DNA from: Planctomycetia bacterium | GTDB taxonomy: Bacteria > Planctomycetota > Planctomycetia > Gemmatales > Gemmataceae | Direction: 5' to 3' | Length of the DNA stretch: 17,646 nucleotides | NCBI GenBank assembly: GCA_022616395.1 | Contig: JAKEEV010000031.1 | Coordinates: forward strand, 1 to 17,646 | Made by a program: the position numbers and the translations under genes | Notes under the pieces: model-generated | Told to the model about the DNA's origin: nothing | Database searches by the model: none | What the model saw: only the letters and a program-made list of their open reading frames with translations | Part shown: positions 1 through 6,003 of the stretch, piece after piece | Position numbering within the stretch: the first letter of the stretch is position 1 | How the letters are laid out: every line of letters begins with the position of its first letter

Positions 1-16
1 AGCGATCAAAGACAAT

Positions 17-38
17 CGCTCCCTCACGGTCGCGGCTC
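17..38. repeat. Diverged single arm of the CGCTCCCTTGCGGTCGCGG repeat
   Basis: This 22-bp stretch just downstream of the rplS stop codon matches the arm sequence found four times at 5375-5728, apart from two adjacent mismatches (TCACGG in place of TTGCGG). The window starts too close to show whether a partner arm lies to the left. It probably is one half of another hairpin repeat at the 3' end of the rplS operon, and could act as a transcript-end hairpin. Confidence 0.55.
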
Positions 39-46
39 CGATGAGA

Positions 47-553
47 TTACTTCTTCTTGGCGGCCTCGGCTTCCTTGCGCTCGCGCTTCTTCTTGGCCGA
101 CTTGCTCTCGCCGCCCTCGGCGGTGGCCTTCGCGGCTGCTTCCTGAGCGGCTTTCGCGGCGGTTTCGGCAGCCGACTTCAGATCCGCGTCGATCTTCGTC
201 TGCCGCTTCACATCATCGCGAATCTTCGTCGCCTTACCCACGCGATCACGCAAGTAGTAGAGCTTCGCGCGGCGAACGGCACCGGCCTTCTTCACGACGA
301 TCTTGGCGATTCGCGGAGAGTGAACCGGGAAGATGCGCTCGACCCCTTCGCCCTGCACCAACCGGCGCACGGTGAACGTCTCGCGTGCTCCGCCGTTGTG
401 CCGGGCGATCACATCGCCCTCGAAGATTTGAATGCGCTCCTTCGCACCATCCAGAATCTTCTGATGAACTTCGACCCGGTCGCCGATACGAAAGTCCGGG
501 ATGTCCGGTTTCAGTTGATCTTTTTCGATCCGTTGAATGTAGGGCGAGAGCAT
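47..553 (-). CDS. rplS: 50S ribosomal protein L19 with long Ala/Lys-rich C-terminal tail
   Basis: Ribosomal protein L19 sits at the interface of the 30S and 50S subunits. The first ~115 residues are a clear L19: FRIGDRVEVH near residue 21, IQIFEGDVIA near 41, then RETFTVRR, VERIFPVHSP and RRAKLYYLRDR near 94-104. The family is normally about 115-120 residues; here the protein is 168, and residues ~116-168 are a low-complexity tail rich in Ala, Lys and Glu ending in KRERKEAEAAKKK, likely a charged helix that could contact rRNA. It starts with ATG preceded by GGGAAAGGTGG, a purine-rich ribosome-binding site. It begins 20 nt after the trmD stop codon, so it is the last gene of the ffh-rpsP-trmD-rplS cluster. 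The identity of the core is certain; the role of the tail is inference. Confidence 0.97.
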   Translation of the reverse strand: MLSPYIQRIEKDQLKPDIPDFRIGDRVEVHQKILDGAKERIQIFEGDVIARHNGGARETFTVRRLVQGEGVERIFPVHSPRIAKIVVKKAGAVRRAKLYYLRDRVGKATKIRDDVKRQTKIDADLKSAAETAAKAAQEAAAKATAEGGESKSAKKKRERKEAEAAKKK

Positions 554-573
554 GGCCCACCTTTCCCTTTCCG

Positions 574-1305
574 CTATTCGCTTTCGTTTTCGTTCTGGTT
601 ATCCGGGGGCTGACGCCCCCCGCTCGCCTTGTTCTGTGGGCGGCTGCGCAGATCACTCTGCTCCTGCCTCCACTTCGCCACCGCCTGGTGATTGCCACTC
701 AGCAGAATGTCCGGCACTTCCAACCCGCGAAACACTCGTGGTCGGGTGTATTGCGGATATTCGAGCCGCCCCTCTTCGCTGTGCGATTCATCCGTTGCGC
801 TCGTGTCGTCGCCTAGCACGCCGGGAATCAGCCGGATGACGGAATCGATCACCACCATCGCGGGGACTTCGCCTCCGTTGCAGACGAAGTCTCCGACGGA
901 GAGTTCCCACGGGGCGAGGAGTTGCCGGATGCGGTCGTCGAACCCTTCGTAGCGCCCACAGAGCAACAGCAGGCGCGGTTCCTGGGCGAGTTTCTCGACC
1001 GTGCGTTGCGTGAGCCGTTCGCCGGCTGGCGTGAGCATCACGAGCTTGCCTGGCGGCTCGGTCTTCACTTGCACCGCTTCCACGCAGTCGATCACCGGCT
1101 GAGCCATCATCACCATGCCCGGCCCGCCGCCGAACGGTCTGTCATCAACTCTTTGGTGTTTATCTTGAGTCCAGTCGCGGATGTTCCAGGTGTGGACTTG
1201 CACCAACCCGGCCTGGATCGCATCTTCGAGCAAACTCTGGCGAAGGTAACTCTCGAAGATGCCGGGAAACAACGTTAGCACATCGAACCGGATGGTGCGT
1301 TGCAT
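574..1305 (-). CDS. trmD: tRNA (guanine-N1-)-methyltransferase TrmD
   Basis: TrmD methylates G37 next to the anticodon in tRNAs reading CNN, using S-adenosylmethionine, and so prevents +1 frameshifting. The SPOUT trefoil-knot core is intact: FDVLTLFPGIF at 7-17, RPFGGGPGMVM at 56-66, LLLLCGRYEGFDDRI at 112-126, SVGDFVCNGGEVPAMVVID at 136-154, RLIPGVLG at 158-165, YPQYTRP at 183-189 and LLSGNH at 201-206. The usual catalytic Asp in a DSF-type segment is here within ATDESHSEEG (Asp172 or Glu173), so its assignment is uncertain. After KWRQEQ near 211-216 the usual C-terminal helices (RRPDLL-like) are missing and replaced by a polar tail, ASGGRQPPDNQNENESE, encoded by a GC-rich hairpin repeat. 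It starts 16 nt after the rpsP stop codon. No strong Shine-Dalgarno sequence is visible. Confidence 0.96.
   Translation of the reverse strand: MQRTIRFDVLTLFPGIFESYLRQSLLEDAIQAGLVQVHTWNIRDWTQDKHQRVDDRPFGGGPGMVMMAQPVIDCVEAVQVKTEPPGKLVMLTPAGERLTQRTVEKLAQEPRLLLLCGRYEGFDDRIRQLLAPWELSVGDFVCNGGEVPAMVVIDSVIRLIPGVLGDDTSATDESHSEEGRLEYPQYTRPRVFRGLEVPDILLSGNHQAVAKWRQEQSDLRSRPQNKASGGRQPPDNQNENESE
603..629. repeat. Short GC-rich hairpin repeat at the 3' end of trmD
   Basis: GGGGGC at 605-610 pairs with GCCCCC at 615-620, flanked by CGCTCGCC. It lies in frame within trmD and encodes the SGGRQPP part of the tail. It looks like a small interspersed repeat of the kind seen between genes in this window, but only one copy is present here, so the family assignment is an inference. 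Confidence 0.4.
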
Positions 1306-1321
1306 GGCGAATGCTCGCCGA

Positions 1322-1663
1322 TCATGTTGTCGGCGCCGCGGGCGCGGACGCTTCCGCCTGCTTCTTGGCAGCTTCCTCGGCGGCCTTTGCGGCGTTGGCG
1401 GCTTCGATCTCTTCCCACTTCTTCATGAACTTCTTGAAGATCGCTTCACAGTGGTCGGAAGCCTTCGCCCCGACGCTCTTCCAATACTTGATGCGCTCCG
1501 GGCGCAGTGTGACCCGCTCATCCTTCTTGGTCACGTGCGGATCGTAAGTCCCCAGCTCCTCGATCACCTTGCCATCTCGCGGTTGACGGCTGTCAATGGC
1601 GACGATGCGGTAATAGTGCCGGTGCGTCCGGCCCATCTGCTTCATCCGAATGCGTACAGCCAC
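1322..1663 (-). CDS. rpsP: 30S ribosomal protein S16
   Basis: S16 is an early-assembly protein of the small ribosomal subunit. The chosen start is the GTG at 1661-1663, giving M-AVRIRMKQMGRTHRHYYRI, the standard S16 N-terminus; an ATG seven codons upstream is in frame, but AGGGGA lies 7 nt before the GTG, which fits a Shine-Dalgarno site for the internal start. Core motifs are RIVAIDSRQPRDGK near 19-32, EELGTYDP near 35-42 and RIKYWKSVGAKASD near 57-70. The protein is 113 residues; the core ends near 83, and the rest is an Ala/Glu/Lys-rich extension ending in ASAPAAPTT. The next gene downstream is trmD; the usual rimM between them is absent. Confidence 0.96.
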   Translation of the reverse strand: MAVRIRMKQMGRTHRHYYRIVAIDSRQPRDGKVIEELGTYDPHVTKKDERVTLRPERIKYWKSVGAKASDHCEAIFKKFMKKWEEIEAANAAKAAEEAAKKQAEASAPAAPTT

Positions 1664-1750
1664 GGCGAAATCCCCTGAAACCAACTTTGCGCAGAGAAAA
1701 TGTATGATAGTGAAACTGGCTGGAAGTGACTACGGGAGGTGATCGGATTT

Positions 1751-1826
1751 GGCGAACCCCGCCCGCAAGGGCGGTGGGTGCGGCGCACCATCCCAACACC
1801 CACCGCCCTTGCGGGCGGGGTTCGCC
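1751..1826. repeat. Perfect 30-bp inverted repeat between ffh and rpsP
   Basis: Arms at 1751-1780 and 1797-1826 are exact reverse complements around a 16-nt loop. The core, GGCGAACCCCGCCCGCAAGG, recurs as a hairpin at 13106-13172. It ends 6 nt from the ffh stop codon. On the transcribed minus strand it would form a very stable hairpin between ffh and rpsP, without a clear U-tract, so it could attenuate or process the operon transcript. It belongs to an interspersed palindromic repeat family. Confidence 0.9.
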
Positions 1827-1832
1827 CGGAAA

Positions 1833-3278
1833 TTACTTCCTCTTCTTCTTCTTCTTCCTCTCCTCAGCGCGTTCCTTGGCGCTCTTGCGGTGGCCGGTGT
1901 CACCCTTCATCTTCATGTTGTCCATTCCGCCAGGGAGAAACGCACCGGCCTTGCCAAGCCCCGTGACCATCTTCAGCCGTTGCCAGAGCGACATCTGCGA
2001 CATTTGCTTCATCAGCACGCGAACTTGATCGAACTGCTTGAGGAACTGATTCACCTCGTGAGGTTCGACTCCCGCGCCCTTCGCGATGCGCCTGCGGCGC
2101 GGGGTGTCGATCATGTCCGGGTCGGCCTTCTCCTTCTTGGTCATCGCGTCGATCATGCCCTGCACGCGCTTGAGAGCGACTTCCGGGTCTTCTCCTTCGG
2201 GAATCATCTCCGCCATGCCGGGCATGCGGCTAATCATGTCCTTCATGCCCATCTTCGCAATCATCTTGAATTGATCGCGGAACATGTCGATCGTGAAGTT
2301 CCCCTTCTGAAGTGCTTCCTGCTGCTTCTTGATCTCCTCTTCAGATAGCTCCTTCTGGATGTCGGCGATCTTCGAGACGACCCCCATCAAGTCGCCCTGG
2401 CCCATGATCCGGCCAGCCATGCGCTCCGGCACGAACTCTTCGAGTTTGTCCACCTTCTCGCCGACGCCCACGAACTTGATGGGCACGCCGGTCAGTCCCT
2501 TGATGGAAAGCGCTGCGCCGCCGCGGGCGTCGCCATCGAGCTTCGTGAGAATGCACGCGTTCAACTCAAGCGCGTCGTTGAACGCCTTCGCGACGTTCGC
2601 GGCCTCCTGGCCGATCATCGCGTCCACGACCAGATAGACTTCGTCCGGCTTCACGAGCTTGTCGATGCGCTGAAGTTCGGCCATCAAGTCTTGATCGATT
2701 TGCAATCGGCCCGCGGTGTCGAGAATCACACTGTCGCAGAGCGTGCGCTTCGCCTGAGCGACCGCATTACGGCACACATCGACGGGGTTCGTCTGTTCGC
2801 TGTAAACGGGAACGCCGATCTGTTCGCCGAGCGTCTTGAGTTGCTCGACGGCACCGGGGCGCTGGAGGTCAGCCGCCGCGAGCATCGGCTTGCGGTTCAT
2901 GCCCTTGAGGTTCAGCGCGAGCTTTGCGGCGGTAGTTGTCTTACCAGAACCCTGCAAGCCGCAGAGCATGAGCACAACTGGCCGATCCGCGCGCAGCGGA
3001 ATCTTGTGATCGACCGGACCCATCAGGGCGCAAAGTTCTTCGTAGACGTTGCGGATGATCTGCTCGGAGGGATCGACCCGGCTGAGCGTGTCCTGACCGA
3101 GCGACTTCGCTTCCACGCGCGAAATAAAGTCGTTGGCGACGTTGAAGTTGACGTCTGCTTCGAGGAACGCCCGGCGAACTTCGCGCAAGCCTTCCTTGAT
3201 ATTGTCAGCGGTGAGCCGCCCGCGACCGCGGAGCTTCTTGAGCGCTTCGCCAAGCGAGCGGGTAATGCCTTCAAACAT
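1833..3278 (-). CDS. ffh: Signal recognition particle protein Ffh (SRP54 GTPase)
   Basis: Ffh binds SRP RNA and signal peptides on the ribosome and, with FtsY, delivers nascent proteins to the membrane translocon. From MFEGITRSLGEALKKLRGRG the N domain spans ~1-95. The G domain shows GLQGSGKTTT at 107-116, DLQRPGA near 137-143, DTAGR at 187-191 and TKLDGDARGG at 245-254. The methionine-rich M domain follows from about 320, with an RRRRIAKGAG RNA-binding signature, and ends in a lysine-rich tail. The chosen ATG (481 residues) matches the family start; an in-frame GTG 12 codons upstream adds a non-conserved segment and is less likely. The Shine-Dalgarno site is weak (AAGAGA, about 10 nt upstream). 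It is the first gene of the minus-strand cluster with rpsP, trmD and rplS, a common bacterial arrangement. Confidence 0.98.
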   Translation of the reverse strand: MFEGITRSLGEALKKLRGRGRLTADNIKEGLREVRRAFLEADVNFNVANDFISRVEAKSLGQDTLSRVDPSEQIIRNVYEELCALMGPVDHKIPLRADRPVVLMLCGLQGSGKTTTAAKLALNLKGMNRKPMLAAADLQRPGAVEQLKTLGEQIGVPVYSEQTNPVDVCRNAVAQAKRTLCDSVILDTAGRLQIDQDLMAELQRIDKLVKPDEVYLVVDAMIGQEAANVAKAFNDALELNACILTKLDGDARGGAALSIKGLTGVPIKFVGVGEKVDKLEEFVPERMAGRIMGQGDLMGVVSKIADIQKELSEEEIKKQQEALQKGNFTIDMFRDQFKMIAKMGMKDMISRMPGMAEMIPEGEDPEVALKRVQGMIDAMTKKEKADPDMIDTPRRRRIAKGAGVEPHEVNQFLKQFDQVRVLMKQMSQMSLWQRLKMVTGLGKAGAFLPGGMDNMKMKGDTGHRKSAKERAEERKKKKKRK

Positions 3279-3596
3279 ACTGGGGGGTCTCTTGGGGCGT
3301 GTGGCGATGGCCACGCGACTACGTTACTCTAAGACAATCCCGAGTCTGGTTCAACGGGACCGAAAGACCCGCGATTCTCGCCGGTATGCTTGACGAGAAG
3401 ACAGGACTAACCACAGAGACACAGAGAAAGACAAAAGGCAGAAGAGGTTTTTGACGGGAGAACAGGATAAACACGATCTGGATTTCTTCTGATCTTGGTT
3501 GATCCTGTTATCCCGTCGAACTCTCTTCTTGGTTTTCTCTGTGCCTCTGTGTCTCTGTGGTTAGTCCTCTCTGGCATCTTCAAATCAGGAGCCGCT
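3279..3596. other. Divergent spacer between ffh and the beta-propeller gene
   Basis: This 318-nt region holds no gene. Its right half is filled by the nested inverted repeat at 3403-3568; promoters for both ffh (minus) and the propeller gene (plus) should lie here, but I see no convincing -35/-10 pair. Confidence 0.7.
3403..3568. repeat. 166-bp nested inverted repeat (CCACAGAGACACAGAG type)
   Basis: The outer arms, AGGACTAACCACAGAGACAC at 3403-3422 onward and its near-complement ending in GTCTCTGTGGTTAGTCCT at 3568, enclose a second pair: GACGGGAGAACAGGAT at 3453-3468 against ATCCTGTTATCCCGTC at 3502-3517, with one mismatch. The result is a long imperfect hairpin with two paired blocks. It ends about 28 nt before the start of the propeller gene. 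I recognise this kind of sequence as an interspersed repeat, but no transposase is present. Confidence 0.85.
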
Positions 3597-4979
3597 ATGC
3601 GCCTGTTCTGGAGCCTTATGGTGGTGTGTGCGAGTGCCTCGCTTTCTGTGGCGGAGGACTGGCCGCAGTGGTTGGGGACGAAGCGCGATGGCGTCTGGCG
3701 CGAAACCGACATCGTTGAGAAATTCCCGCAGGGCGGGCCGAAAGTCGTGTGGAAGGAGCCAGTCGGAGTGGGCTACGCGGGTCCGGCCGTTGCCAATGGG
3801 AAGGTATTCGTTCTCGATCTCGTGCCAGGAGACGGAGAGAAGCTCCCTGATAGCGGGTTCGCGAAGGGAGCGCGTGTCGGTGGAAAGGAACGCGTGCTGT
3901 GTCTGGACGAAAAAACCGGCAAGAAGCTCTGGTCCACGGACTACCCGGTGGTGTATCGAGTCAGCTATGCCGCTGGTCCGCGTTGCACGCCCACAGTGGA
4001 CGGCGATTTGGTGTACACACTCGGCGCGATGGGCGATCTGAAATGCGTGAAGGTCTCCAACGGCGATGTTGTCTGGTCAAAGAACTTCCTGAAGGACTAC
4101 AACGCGACTCTGCCGCAATGGGGCTTCGCGGCTCACCCGCTCGTTGATGGCGACAAGCTCATCTGCTTGGTTGGCGGGAGGGATGACCGGCTTGTGGTTG
4201 CGTTCGACAAGAAGGCAGGCAAGGAGTTGTGGGCGTCGCAAAGTTGCCAGGGCGATTTCGGTTACTCCCCGCCGATGACTTACACCTTCGGCGGCAAGAA
4301 GCAGCTCATCATCTGGCACGCACGCGCTCTGGTTGGTCTGGAACCGGATTCGGGCAAACGAATCTGGCGCGTGGACTTCGACGCGAAGGCCGCGCTCACC
4401 GCACCGACTCCGCGAAAAGTCGGTGACGACAAGCTCTTCATCACCTCCTTCTACAACGGCTCGATGCTCGTGAAGGTCACCGCGACCGGAGCCGAACCGG
4501 TCTGGCGCAGTAAGGCGAAGGGCGAAATGCCTGACCTGACGACCGACCTGAGTTCGATCATCGCCACTCCGGTTGTTGCTGGCGATCACATTTACGGCGT
4601 GTGCTCTTACGGTCAACTTCGGTGCATCGAAGCGAACACCGGCAAGCGCGTGTGGGAAACGATGAAGGCCACTCGCGGAAAGCTCACGCCCGCGAAGGTC
4701 GCTGCCGAACCGGAACCGGCGTCAAGCGAACGGTGGAGCAATGCGTTTTTGATTCCGCACGGCGACCGCTACTTCCTCTTCAACGAACAGGGCGATCTCA
4801 TCATCGCGAAGTTATCGCCAAAGGGCTACGCAGAGATTGACCGCGCACGCATCATCGACCCAACCAACACGATGGCCGGTCGCGGGCGGAAGGTGGTCTG
4901 GATGCACCCCGCGTTCGCCAACAAGTGCGTTTTTGCACGCAACGATAAGGAATTAGTGTGCGTCAGTTTGGCGAAGTAA
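3597..4979 (+). CDS. Secreted PQQ-like beta-propeller repeat protein
   Basis: The first 19 residues (MRLFWSLMVVCASASLSVA) form a signal peptide, so the mature protein starts EDWPQWLG and acts outside the cytoplasm. This WPQWLG start, followed by GVW and VVWKEPVGVGYAGPAV near 50-65, is typical of the PQQ/BamB-like propeller proteins abundant in planctomycetes. Propeller blades can be followed through repeats such as GKVFVLD, DEKTGKKLWSTDYPV, DGDLVYTLGAMGDLKCVK, GDKLICLVGG, DKKAGKELWA, GLEPDSGKRIWRVDF, DHIYGVCSYGQLRCIEANTGKRVWE and FNEQGDLIIAKLSPKGY. The start is the ATG at 3597, with AGGAG 5 nt upstream; a longer frame extends back into the repeat and is unlikely. Substrate or ligand is unknown; such proteins may bind PQQ or serve as scaffolds. 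It appears to be transcribed alone. Confidence 0.9.
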   Translation: MRLFWSLMVVCASASLSVAEDWPQWLGTKRDGVWRETDIVEKFPQGGPKVVWKEPVGVGYAGPAVANGKVFVLDLVPGDGEKLPDSGFAKGARVGGKERVLCLDEKTGKKLWSTDYPVVYRVSYAAGPRCTPTVDGDLVYTLGAMGDLKCVKVSNGDVVWSKNFLKDYNATLPQWGFAAHPLVDGDKLICLVGGRDDRLVVAFDKKAGKELWASQSCQGDFGYSPPMTYTFGGKKQLIIWHARALVGLEPDSGKRIWRVDFDAKAALTAPTPRKVGDDKLFITSFYNGSMLVKVTATGAEPVWRSKAKGEMPDLTTDLSSIIATPVVAGDHIYGVCSYGQLRCIEANTGKRVWETMKATRGKLTPAKVAAEPEPASSERWSNAFLIPHGDRYFLFNEQGDLIIAKLSPKGYAEIDRARIIDPTNTMAGRGRKVVWMHPAFANKCVFARNDKELVCVSLAK

Positions 4980-5298
4980 CCGCGGAGCAGAGGAGTAGGC
5001 ATTCGCTGGGTGCCGTGCCCGTGGACGTACTCGGCGCGCTCTTCGGATACCTCATCAAGAGCCTTCCGCGACTTCACCGCGATGGACCCGAAGGGCCGAC
5101 CGGAGGACATCACCTCCGTCATGGGCTTGCTGGTCGCCACAACTTCTGCTCCGCGCCTCCCGCCACTGCTTGAAACTGCTGTTGCGCTCGCGGTTTCGTG
5201 ACACATCGTTCACTCCGCGCCCTTCACTCGGTCAACCGGTGCCCCGACTCGCGGGTTGGGAGTCGTTTGGGTCGGGAGGGTAGAATTTCACACTTTAC
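4980..5298. other. Spacer with no convincing gene
   Basis: Open frames on both strands here resemble no family I recognise. An 11-bp inverted repeat (CGCGGAGCAGA at 4981-4991 and TCTGCTCCGCG at 5145-5155) brackets about 150 nt. One plus-strand frame reads FTAMDPKGRPEDI, faintly recalling a KGG-type stress protein, but the match breaks off, so at most it is a decayed remnant. Confidence 0.5.
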
Positions 5299-5327
5299 TT
5301 GACTTTTGTTCAGTTATTATACATAAT
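5299..5327 (+). promoter_or_regulatory. Sigma70-like promoter
   Basis: TTGACT at 5299-5304 and CATAAT at 5322-5327 are separated by 17 nt; each hexamer matches the consensus at five of six positions. It lies in an unusually AT-rich patch. No gene follows closely: about 20 nt downstream begins the 128-bp nested palindrome, so the promoter might express a structured RNA. Function is inferred from sequence only. Confidence 0.45.
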
Positions 5328-5347
5328 TACAGATATGGAATGCCCTG

Positions 5348-5475
5348 ATACACGAACCCAGAGGTAGTGTCTGGTTTTCCAACGAGCCGCGACCGCAAGG
5401 GAGCGGGGAATCTCAACCGCTCCCTTGCGGTCGCGGCTCGTTGGAAAATGCGACACTCTCAACGGGTTCGTGTAT
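5348..5475. repeat. 128-bp nested palindrome with three matched arm pairs
   Basis: Three arm pairs nest around one centre: ATACACGAACCC at 5348-5359 with 5464-5475, AGTGTC at 5366-5371 with 5452-5457, and a perfect 32-bp pair at 5375-5406 with 5417-5448 containing AGCCGCGACCGCAAGGGAGC. The central loop is 10 nt. All pairs are exact while the unpaired parts between them differ. The transcript would fold into a long, almost fully paired hairpin. The 32-bp core is shared with 5653-5728. Confidence 0.92.
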
Positions 5476-5652
5476 TAGGCGAAGTCCAGTCCACGTGTTC
5501 GCAGGGTGGGCAAATCGGGGCAATCTCGCTTCCAACAGCCTCGATTCCCGCGCTTCGGAATGGTTTTCCCCTCAAATCGGGGAGTTCCACGCAACAATGC
5601 CCACAACACAGTGATTGGGAAGCGGAATAGACTCGTTAATGTGATTTCAAGT
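5476..5652. other. Segment between the two palindrome copies
   Basis: No gene is recognisable. The sequence contains two direct copies of CAAATCGGGG (5514-5523 and 5574-5583). With the two flanking copies of the same inverted repeat it could be the inside of a small composite element, but no transposase is encoded. Confidence 0.4.
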
Positions 5653-5728
5653 CCGCTCCCTTGCGGTCGCGGCTCGTTGGGTGCTTCGACGGGAAGCGAA
5701 AAAACGAGCCGCGACCGCAAGGGAGCGG
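5653..5728. repeat. Second copy of the CGCTCCCTTGCGGTCGCGG palindrome
   Basis: The 26-bp arms at 5653-5678 and 5703-5728 are exact reverse complements of each other and identical to the core of the arms at 5375-5448. The 24-nt loop differs from the first copy and holds its own small stem (GCTTC and GAAGC). Arm conservation with loop divergence is typical of interspersed palindromic repeats. Confidence 0.9.
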
Positions 5729-6003
5729 GTGGATTCTGCATTAAGGCCACCCCCTACCCTTAGAGAACCCCATGTTTTCAAGGAGTTGCGGGCCATAAAG
5801 GCCACCTCTTTGCAACGCAAAGTGACCAAATCCCACAAATCATGGGGAAAACGACAAGAGGACAAAAACAGGGTGGGTGGGGGGAGGGGGCGCCAGCAAA
5901 AAAGTCACAAAGTGCCGATCACCCGAAAACGACAATCGAAATTCTTGAAGGAATTTCGTCCCCTCAGGGGAGTACATATCGCAGTTGGAACTCGAGGACC
6001 GAT
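5729..6003 (+). promoter_or_regulatory. Leader region of the ECF sigma factor gene
   Basis: This is non-coding in the favoured reading, although the frame of the sigma gene stays open upstream. It contains a G-rich tract at 5871-5890, a perfect 7-bp stem GAAATTC/GAATTTC at 5938-5957, and the palindrome CCCCTCAGGGG at 5960-5970. These sit 34-66 nt ahead of the start codon, a plausible place for promoter or translational control. No clear sigma70 hexamers were found. Confidence 0.4.
5871..5890 (+). other. Potential G-quadruplex motif
   Basis: GGGTGGGTGGGGGGAGGGGG contains four G-runs of three or more separated by single-base loops, which fits a compact parallel G-quadruplex on the plus (coding) strand, 113 nt upstream of the sigma factor start. 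Folding is not shown; only the motif is seen. Confidence 0.6.

Noticed and set aside
41..613. Plus-strand open frame of 190 codons opposite rplS
   Set aside because: It is the antisense shadow of the lysine/alanine-rich L19 tail, giving low-complexity Leu/Gly sequence; L19 itself is clear.
3279..3314. Longer Ffh start at the upstream GTG
   Set aside because: The added 12 residues are not family-like, and MFEGITRSLG is the standard Ffh N-terminus.
5056..5130. Possible KGG-type stress protein remnant (FTAMDPKGRPEDI)
   Set aside because: The similarity is limited to a few residues and the typical KGG repeats do not follow.
4826..5206. Minus-strand frame of 126 codons overlapping the end of the propeller gene
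   Set aside because: It overlaps a well-supported gene antisense, has no recognisable motif and no good ribosome-binding site.
5475..5750. Minus-strand frame of 91 codons between the two palindromes
   Set aside because: It runs through repeat sequence, shows no motif and has no supported start.
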